Of a stretch of DNA of 64,000 bases, positions 56,306 to 64,000 are shown piece by piece (positions within the stretch are counted from its first letter, which is position 1; every line of letters starts with the position of its first letter). The DNA is from Chrysophaeum taylorii (Eukaryota; Sar; Pelagophyceae; Pelagomonadales; Pelagomonadaceae), in the NCBI GenBank assembly GCA_029834535.1, contig JAQMWT010000096.1:121491-185490 (forward strand), in the 5' to 3' direction. The position numbers and the translations under genes were made by a program. Under the pieces are notes generated by a model, which saw nothing but the letters and a program-made list of their open reading frames with translations, was not told where the DNA came from and did no database searches.

Positions 56306-58518
56306 ATGAGCGGAGGACCCCGGCGCAGGGTGGGGCGGCGGCCTCCCGGTCAGGACGACGGCCTGAACGATGCCTGGCTCCAGTCGGATGCACGATCTCT
56401 TCCTGTCGCGGGAGACAGGACGACTCTTCGCAGGCCTCGCTCGACGAGGCGATCCAGACCCAAGGCCGGCGAACCTGTCGCTGCCGCAGGTTTCGATTTG
56501 CTGCACCAGGCGCAGCTGGGGGACATGCGGATCTTTGGGCAGATGCCCGTGAGGGCGACGGCGTCGCCCTTTATTCCTTCTCTCGGCTCGGCTTACCTCG
56601 TCAGCCGTCGTCTCTCTCGCGACGACCAGTCGACAGGCGTCGATCCCCAGCACCAGCAGGAGGCCATCTCCGTCACCTTTCAGTCGGTTCTCAATTCCGA
56701 GTGCTGGTGGTCGAACGATATCACGGGCTTTGGCGTCGCCGCGGCCGATGGGACGCAGCGTCAGGACCTGGAAGAAGTCGAAGGAGTCCAAGCAGGAGGC
56801 CGACACCACCAAGGAACTCCACGGCTACCGAGGCCGCCTCTACTCGCTCGTCGCTAAGAAGCAAGTCGCCGCCGAGGGTGCTGCTGCCGCCAAGGGAGAC
56901 GAGCCGTCTCCGGCGTCGCCCGAGCAGCAGCCGTCTCGGCCGCAGTCGCCGACGCAGCCCCTCGCCAACGCGCTCGAGCTCGCCGACCAGGGGGCCAAGC
57001 GCCGAGAACCGGCACGTCCCCGCAGGCCACGCAGGAGCGCTACTTTGCCGTCGGCGACATTGGCATCGTTCAGGTCTGGCGGGCGAGCGGCACCTCGAGT
57101 CGCCGAGGAGCCAGCCCCCGACCTCCCCGCGCCCGCCGGAGACATCGCCTCCTACCCCACTTCCCGCCGCCGCCGCCGCCGGGCACGCCCCAGGAAGTAG
57201 CCCGCCCTTTCTCCACGGCTTGCGCCGCCGCTCGGCAGAATCTTCGGAGGAAGGAAAACAACAACAACAACAACAACAACAGGCAGCAGCAGGCGCGGGA
57301 ATCGGGCGCGAGCACGGTATCTTGCTGGGCCCCGGCTCGGAGGCGGGCGACATCGTCGTCAACGGCAACCTCCGCGTCCGCGACATCGTCGCCGACGGAG
57401 ATCTACGGGACGTTCGTCACGGACCGCGCCAGGCCGACTACGCGGAATTCTTCAAGTGGGACCCCGCATACCTCCCCGACGACGACGAAGCGGCGGTCTC
57501 GGAGGAGTCGGCCGCCTGACGTCGACGTCCCGCACGCGAGACCCGTCGTCGCAAACGAGCCGCCCCCGCGGGCAGCATCGTCCAGCTCCGATCGCCCAAC
57601 CAGACCCTCACGCTGGATACGACGGGCGACGGACCGTGTCTCGTGGTCTCGACGTCTCCCTCGGTCGCCGCCGGCGTCCCGGTCGACCCCGCCCAAGCAG
57701 AGCAGGGCGCGCTCGTCGCCTTCTCGGCCAGGTCCCCGTGCGCTGCCGCGGCCGCGTCCGGCCGGGCGACAGGCTCGTGCCCTCGGGCGACTGCGACGGC
57801 TGCGCCGTGGCGCGCGACGACGCGTCCGAGGAGGAGCTCCTCCTCGGCGTCGTCGGCGTCGCGATGGAGGCTGCCGACGACGATGCATCCGACGACAATC
57901 TCGAGCACCGCGTGCTCTGCCTCGTCCGTTGGGACGTCGCCGTCAAGCGCAAGGTCTGCGAAATGGTCGACGAAACCCTCGTCGCCGTCCGAACCTCGAC
58001 GGTCAGAGTCGCCACAAAAATTGGCCTCCTGGCCACCTACGCCTGGCTCGGAATCGAGATCTTGTGGATCACCCTCCTCGTCGCCGGCGACCTCCCCGGC
58101 CTCTCGCTCATAGTCCCCTGGGCCGAGGACCCCCTCGTATCCGCTCGCCTCTTCCTCGCCCTCCTCGCTCGTCGTCCATCTTCCTCTGCGTCCTCGTCCG
58201 ATCCGACCTCGCCGTCGCGACCTTCCCGTCGTTGCCGCCTGCTGGTTCGCCTTCCTCGTCCTCACCTTTGTCCACGCTATCGTCCGAAACTACTCGACCG
58301 ACGCAAAATTCGTCTTCGGTGCGATCTGGGCCGGCGCCGGTACCGCCTACCACCTCCTGCTAGCCCAAATCTTCCACCGCATCCCCGATATCTCGTCCGC
58401 TCTCCGTCTTACGCAGCGTGGGCTCGCAAAGCCCACCGGCATCACACCTCCTTTTTCCGAGTTCACTCACTCCGGCGGCCACTTTAAAGTTGCCGACGAC
58501 CCTTCCGACTCATCCTGA
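56306..58518 (+). pseudogene. Second copy of the Peptidase_G2-like membrane protein gene, frameshifted
   Basis: Covers the whole 28956 gene with at least a dozen short deletions, so the frame changes repeatedly (for example early in the Gly-rich start and around the polyGln tract). Stretches such as the LLATYAWLGIEILW helix region are unchanged. Given the adapter at the end of this block, these are probably read errors and not decay. Confidence 0.75.
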
Positions 58519-59204
58519 CGACGGAAGTCGCCGACGGCCTTCACTTCTCCTCGCGGCTTCCTTTTTCCGCATCTTTTTTCGGCCCGTCGAGATACGCTTC
58601 GAACGCGCCGTGCCTTCACCTTCTTCGTCTCTTCGTACTTCTCCTCGTGTCGTCCTTTTCCCCGCCCTGGACTGGACTGGACTGGACTGGACTGGACCGG
58701 ACTGGACTGGACGACGCGCCGACTGGCCTATACTTTTTCAAGGCCGCGTGGTCGACGGCCTGACCACGCGAGCCCCCTACTCCTCTTCTTCGACACGGGC
58801 AGGCAGGCACACTCGGCCGACGACGACTGGTCAACCCCCACGACGACGACGCCATGTGACGCGCTGGACTCGCTCGCTCCTAGGAGACAGATCTCCGAGG
58901 TCGCGCTTCTTCTTCACGGTCGACCGCCCTCCTCCGTCCGTCCGTCCGCCCGCCACGAGCCTGGCGTCCCCTGAATTCGCGCGTCTGTCTATACCGCCTC
59001 CACGTCGCACGGCCAACGCCCCCGTGTGTTGGCTCCTCCTCCTCCACGATAGTAGGATAATATCTATCGGCTTATCTCCGTTCGGGTCCGTCCCCTGTCC
59101 TCACTCATCATTCCTGCCATTGCCACTGCCACAAAACTAACGAGAGTGAGGCACACCACCACCTGCGGTCCGTTAGGTGGTGTCGTCAGTCTCCGCCACC
59201 TCAT
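58519..59204. other. Copy of the 31224-31953 intergenic region
   Basis: Includes the (TGGAC)n array at about 58668-58711. No gene. Confidence 0.55.
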
Positions 59205-59863
59205 ATGCACGGACGACGACGACAGCGACGACGACGACGGGTGCTGTTACTCTTCTTCGCCGGCAGCTCGGCCCTAGCGCCCGATGTCTCGCAACGAATA
59301 CGCGCGCTGCAAGAGCAGCAACGCACCATCGCTGACGAACTCGCGTCGCTCCAAGTCGTCACGCCGCGAACCCAGATCCTCAGGCTCTACGAGGCCTTCA
59401 ACGCCCGCGACCTCGAGGGTGTCGCCTCGCTGCTCGCGGACGACGTGGTCTACGAGGACCTCCTGCTAGGCGACACGACCATATGTCGCGGCAAGGAAGC
59501 CTTCAAGGCCGCGCTCGCCTGGCACCCTGCGTTCGTCTCGGCCCGACTCGACCTTCCACTCGGAAGCCTCGAGCTCGTTGTGGACAAGGTCGCCTGCGAT
59601 GGCGACACCACCGTCGCCGTCGAATGGCACGTCGAACAAAACGGTCGCCCCTTCCCCTTGGGGAGGGGTCTCTCCATCGCGACCCTCGACGACGACAAAA
59701 ACCTCTCCCGGGTAGTTGACCTCTGCGAGGCCCCATGGCGCGTCGTCGGCCTCCTCGTGCGTCCTGTCCTCTTTTCGGCGCGGCCTCGGCGTTAGCGACG
59801 TTTCTCGCGGTCAACATCGCTGTCTTTCCTCGTACCCGCCCGGGACCTATGTGGTTGACGATC
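59205..59863 (+). CDS. Second copy of the NTF2/SnoaL-like gene
   Basis: The first 190 residues or so are identical to the product of 31954, with identical codons. Small deletions near 59770-59850 shift the frame, so the C-terminal hydrophobic helix is lost and the ORF ends early (TAG at 59793-59795). Sequence beyond that still matches the first copy, supporting read error. Confidence 0.65.
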
Positions 59864-60449
59864 TCCATAATACTATCTTCAAATAAGAACGCATCCGCGT
59901 TTTTAATGACCCCTGCTAAGAGCCGGCGGTGTAAAGTAGTATTCTCTACACCCAGATGGCGACGCGTCTACTTATTTATTTGGCGGCACCGTTGGCGGGG
60001 ATAGACGCGACAGCGTCTTTCGTCGAACGTTGCGCTCTACACTGGGGTTTGGTGCCCTTTTCTCCGAGGCAAACTATTATGACTTCATTTCTTCCTCGAG
60101 CGCACTCGTGCGTGTGTGTTTGTGCCACATACCTGCGGGAAGCGCCTTCTGCACCTTGTCGTTGGATCACTTTACAATATGCGATGCGGGCCTAAATTTG
60201 CTTCATACAGACTTCGTATGCACCACCTAATAATTTGACGGCGCGAATGACACTCGCCTTCGTGGTGCAGGTCTTTTCGGTTTCTTTCCGTCAGTTGTGA
60301 GACGAAGGCCGCGCGTCATTGATACGGGATGTGCAGATAGGTGTATGTCCCGGCGCACATTTCGTTGAGGGTGCGTTGTTGTGCGCGAGGCTCGCTGTGA
60401 CCGTTTTCGGCGTACGCACGCAAACGCTCGCGATCCGCGCGCCCAAGTC
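59864..60449. other. Copy of the 32617-33230 intergenic region
   Basis: Shortened by small deletions; no gene. Confidence 0.45.
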
Positions 60450-61110
60450 CAACGCGAGGCTGCCAACGAGCGTCTACGCGCTCGGCGACTCTCTACGCTC
60501 ATATTTCTGCCAACAGGCAACTACAGCTCGTCTGCCAACGAGCGTCTACGCGCTCGTCCGCGACTCTCTATCAGATTTCTGCCAACAGGCAACTACAGGC
60601 TCGTCTGCCAACTAGCGACTACACGCTCGTCTGCGACTCTACGCTCATATTTCTGCCATCAGGCGACTACATGCTCGTCAGCCAACAAGCGACTACACGC
60701 TCGTCTGTGACTCTCTCTACGCTCAGATTTCTACCAACAGGCGACTACAGGCTCGTCAGCCAACAAGCGACTACACGCTCGTCTGCAACTCTCTACGCAC
60801 AGATTTCTACCAACAGGCAACTACAGGTCGTCTGCCAACGAGTCTACGCGCTCGTCTGCGACTCTCTACGCTCATATTTCTGCCAACAGGCGACTACAGG
60901 CTCGTCAGCCAACGAGCGACTACGCGCTCGTCTGCGATTCTCTACGCTCAGATTTCTGCCAACAGGCAACTACAGGCTCGTCTGCCAACTAGCGACTACA
61001 CGCTCGTCTGCGACTCTCTACGCTCGTCTGCGACCCTCTACGCTCATATGTCTGCCAACAGGCGACTGCAGGCTCGTCTGCGACTACACGCTCGTCTGCC
61101 AACAAACGAC
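60450..61110. repeat. 76-bp minisatellite, second copy
   Basis: Same unit order as 33231-33910 with a few single-base and dinucleotide losses. Confidence 0.75.
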
Positions 61111-62248
61111 TATGGGCATGTCTAAGACCTGAACGCCACGCTTTCGATGATGAGACGGGATATGGCGGCAAAAATTATTCAGCGCCGAAGCGAAGATCGC
61201 GCGAGGCTGCGATTGCGTAGTCAAAGACGGGCGCGCTTTCTACGTAAGGCCGCGACTCAAAGAATAGACCGCGCGAAGGCGACGAGGCTGCTTACCTTAA
61301 AGCCACAACTCGAAGTCGCGAGCGGTAACCGACTTGCGAGCATCTCAGGTTGACATTGGTCATTTGCAGGATCGTCAAAACGAAGGTGGCACCACGGACG
61401 ACTTTCGATCGTTACCGTTCCCGTCGTAGCCTCTCGAATCGAACTGACCCATCACTTTTGGATTCGTTCGTGACACGTGGCTTCCCACAAGTCGCCCTCC
61501 GGTTTCTTTGCGTGCCGCCGCGACCTCGTGAACCTCCGTCGCAAAGGGTCCATCTCTCTCCTCTTGCGGTCCCGAAACGGCTCGTTAATCACACTTCTAC
61601 AGTTACCCTCAACGGCTAGGATCGGTCGGATGACCCACATTATTATTACCACACAAACCCACCCACACCCTTCATGCCCCCCACACACACCCCCCTCTTA
61701 GCAGTCGACATTTAAACACTTTATTATTACACACTTCCAACGCTCATCCTCATCATCCTCACCCTTCCGAACACCCACCTATATGTGTCCATCTCGTATT
61801 CTTGTCTCCGCCTTTGCGGCGGCGGCGGCGGCTTGGCCTTTCTGTTCGTCGTTGACTTCTCTGCTGACCACATAGGTCCGTCCGTCCGTCCGTCCACCTT
61901 GGACTTTGCACCGAACAACAACAAGCAAATTTTTTTCTCCTTTTTGGTCAAATCTTAATTGCCCAGGCATAACTACCATCCGGCGCACCTTCACGCCGCT
62001 GTCGTCGGTTCCTTTTGGGTCCGTCCAGGGAGAGAAAGAAACGCTCGACTAATTAAAATCGACGATGAGGTTTCTTCTTACTTAATGATACGGAAGAGAG
62101 GACATAATGCGCGCATTCAGATTCAGCAGCCGGGTATGGGGAAGCAAGCGCTGTGTCTGAAGTGAACGCAGAATGTCCGGTGACTGCACATGACGAAGAC
62201 AGACAGACAGATAGACAGTAGGGGGTAAAAGAAGACAGGAATTATGGC
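61111..62248. other. Copy of the 33911-35054 intergenic region
   Basis: Nearly identical to the first copy, including the reversed interspersed repeat at 61640-61720. No gene supported. Confidence 0.5.
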
Positions 62249-63407
62249 TTGACGGGGTCTGCGGTGACGTTGGGGACGGTGGTCTTAGAGAGTGTGTCCT
62301 TGAGGACGGGCGTGAGGTACTCGGCGAGCTTGAGGGCCTCGATGGCCGTCTGGATGGTAGCGACGCCCTCCGGGAAGGCGCCGTCGATTGCAGCTCGGGC
62401 GCAGCGCTCCGAGGTCGCGGTACTCGTCCTCCTGCGTGAGAAGGTAGCCGATCCAGTCGGGGTTTTCCGCTTGACGCTGTTGGACCTCGAGGGCGCGCGT
62501 CGTCGACCATGTCGGTTTTGATGATGAGGGACCCGTCGGGCGCCGTTACGAGGCCGAGCAGCCGTCGCCGCCGCAGCGGTCGGCTCTGATGCGGACGCGC
62601 GCCCTCTTTGTTGATTAGGGTAAATTCGACCGAGGCGAAATCGGTGTAGTCGCCGATCGTCCGGAGGTCGCCGGTGACGTCGTCGACGCGGACGAGATTA
62701 TCGGAGCGCATGCCGAAGTAGGTCGCGGCCAGCGCGAGCTCGTGTATTGCCATGTTCTTAAGCATACCTTCCGAGTTGCGCTCGAAACACTCGCCGAGGG
62801 TCGCGTCGGTGTAGTCGTTCAAGCTCACGAAGGTCACGAGATCGTCGTGGGTGGCGTAAGACAGAGCCTTGGACACGTACTCGGCGATGTTCTTGATGAA
62901 GCCCATGTAGACGGGGACCTTTCTCTCCTCGGCAAACGAAGCCATCGCCTCGAGCTCCGCGACGCTCGGGGCCCCCGGTTTCTCGAGAAGAATGTGGGTC
63001 GCGCCACCGTCGATCGCCGCGCGGAAGAGCTTGGGGTTGTCTGCGGTGCGACCCGCGATCAGCGCGATTTTGGGCGACGAATCGTCGCCCCGTTGCCAGC
63101 AGTCGTCGAGCGTCGCCGAGAACCGCACGCCCGCGGGCTCCCACACGGCCTGGCACCCTTTCTGGAAGGCTTCGCCCGCGGGAGAGTCTTTCCCCCCCCC
63201 AAGGAACCAGGGCTCGACGACGTCGCTCAGGCGCCCGCTCGGGCACTCGCCTTGGACGAGTTGCAGTCCGTGGAACCAGCCCATACCGCGTCCCGGTACC
63301 CCGCACCCGACGATCGCGTAGTCCGCCGACATAGTCATGGGCCGCCACGTGAGCGCGGCGCCCGGCGCGACGAGAAAGAGGCATAACGACGACGACGACA
63401 AAAGCAT
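62249..63407 (-). CDS. Second copy of the Gfo/Idh/MocA oxidoreductase gene
   Basis: Here the N-terminal leader, Rossmann loop, EKPGAPS motif and MLKNMAIHELALAATYFG lie in one frame because CCCACACGG replaces CCCACGG of the first copy. Towards the C-terminus small deletions (around 62400-62600) break the frame instead, so neither copy is intact throughout. Together the two copies define the expected protein. Confidence 0.65.
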
Positions 63408-63469
63408 TTTATTTTATGTGTGGTGGAGATTGGCGCAGCTGGTATGAGTAATGAAAACTTGCTTCAACT

Positions 63470-63970
63470 TCAAGTGTCTCGTAAGTGGGCGTCGTTGTCG
63501 TCGGGGGTGGTGGTTGAGAGCAGCAAGTCGAGGATGTGGTGGTGGTTGGAAGGAGGGGACGTCTGTATCTGGTGCATCGAGGTGCCAGGAATCTTCTTCT
63601 TTTTGGCGAGGATGAGGGCGGCGTCGAGCCTGCGAAGAAGAGCGAGCGGGCGTAGTAGTAGTATAAGAAGAAGAAGAAGTAGGGTGGGTCCAAACAACAA
63701 ACAAAGATAGTGTGGACGCACGCGAGGGTGGCCGCGCGGGCATCGGGGACATGTTGGCCGTCGGGAAAGGGGAAGAAGAGGGCCTCCTCGTTTACGTGGA
63801 GTCTCGCCATCGGGGGCGCAGGGGACGACCCTGACGAGGGATCGAGGGGAGGGGTGTTGGGGGTGTCGCGTCCCAGGCGACGCAGGCATCGGGGGTCGCG
63901 GATCTCCTTGGTCGCCAGGGCGAGGGCAAGTCTCGTCGCGAGGCTGTCGTCGTCGGTCGCGAGGCCTAGG
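63470..63970 (-). CDS. C-terminal part of the RalGAP-like gene, second copy, cut at the adapter
   Basis: Corresponds to 36291-36800, including the 92-nt intron (63630-63721). Small deletions occur in the C-rich part near 63810-63900. It ends abruptly at 63970. Confidence 0.65.
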   Translation of the reverse strand, partial: PRPRDRRRQPRDETCPRPGDQGDPRPPMPASPGTRHPQHPSPRSLVRVVPCAPDGETPRKRGGPLLPLSRRPTCPRCPRGHPRVRPHYLCLLFGPTLLLLLLILLLRPLALLRRLDAALILAKKKKIPGTSMHQIQTSPPSNHHHILDLLLSTTTPDDNDAHLRDT

Positions 63971-63996
63971 AGCAATACGTAACTGAACGAAGTACA
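63971..63996. other. Oxford Nanopore sequencing adapter
   Basis: 63972-63993 reads GCAATACGTAACTGAACG followed by AAGT, which is the published bottom strand of the nanopore ligation adapter (22 nt, exact, as I recall it). The preceding base A and following ACA also agree with the complement of the top strand. The genomic match to 36800 ends at the base before it. It is technical sequence, not genome. Confidence 0.93.
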
Positions 63997-64000
63997 CTGA

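Larger units (their letters stand above)
54066..63970. other. Direct repeat of 26.6-36.8 kb with many small deletions
   Basis: Order and orientation match the first copy throughout. The offset falls from 27387 (27526/54913) to 27350 (28956/56306), 27251 (31954/59205), 27179 (36228/63407) and 27170 (36800/63970), so this copy is net about 217 nt shorter. Differences are mostly short losses in homopolymers and short repeats, concentrated at 54.0-60.7 kb. Match ends precisely at the adapter. Either a real duplication or a misassembly, in uncorrected read sequence. Confidence 0.85.

Noticed and set aside
56306-58518. Second Peptidase_G2-like gene as a decayed biological pseudogene
   Set aside because: Error pattern is short-run deletion and the block ends at a sequencing adapter, so decay cannot be claimed.

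Overview
The window looks like nuclear DNA of a GC-rich eukaryotic microalga with compact genes. I favour a secondary-plastid heterokont of the pelagophyte type; that is inference. Support comes from very strong G/C third-codon bias, genes tens of bases apart, three short GT-AG introns (40, 49 and 92 nt), eukaryote-only families (CPSF2, NECAP, formin, RalGAP, Orai, WW/CCCH) and a leader ending in an ASAFAP-like plastid motif. There is no bacterial operon structure and I found no rRNA or tRNA gene.

Layout. 1-16.5 kb is an ordinary gene-dense arm: CPSF2 C-terminus, RidA, RING-PHD protein, NECAP, histidine-box desaturase, cytochrome b561, FAD amine oxidase, formin, a small acidic protein, RING/Sel1 protein, an SLC25 carrier with a long N-terminal extension, and an acyl-protein-thioesterase-like pseudoenzyme. 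16.5-22.3 kb is a Ty1/copia element bounded by a 5-bp target duplication. It is structurally abnormal: a normal 3' LTR, but at the 5' side a 96-nt LTR fragment followed by a whole LTR in inverted orientation. It sits exactly at the start codon of the thioesterase-like gene. 22.6-25.3 kb has two tandem Orai-like channel genes and a WW/CCCH RNA-binding protein. 26-28.5 kb is repeat-rich, with remnants of a PIF1/Helitron-type helicase. 28.9-40 kb has a membrane protein with a Peptidase_G2-like domain, an NTF2/SnoaL-like protein, a Gfo/Idh/MocA oxidoreductase and a RalGAP-alpha-like protein. 40-46.9 kb is gene-poor, with small membrane ORFs, a glycosyltransferase-like gene and a frameshifted MAPEG gene. 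47.4-50 kb is a tyrosine-recombinase (Crypton/DIRS-like) element. 50.5-53.6 kb is a roughly 1-kb macrosatellite built on the helicase fragment.

Data quality. From about 54.07 kb to 63.97 kb the sequence repeats 26.6-36.8 kb in direct orientation, about 27.2-27.4 kb further on, with many small deletions. The match stops exactly where a 22-nt Oxford Nanopore adapter sequence begins (63972-63993). The right end is therefore at least partly an uncorrected nanopore read, and the frameshifts there should not be read as biology. Isolated frameshifts elsewhere (oxidoreductase, MAPEG, recombinase, copia pol) may be residual errors of the same kind.

Functionally the host genes are unrelated housekeeping, membrane and cytoskeletal genes. 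Linked relationships are the convergent CPSF2/RidA pair whose stop codons abut, the 42-bp NECAP/desaturase divergent promoter, the duplicated Orai-like genes, and the retroelement that now supplies the DNA directly upstream of the thioesterase-like gene.
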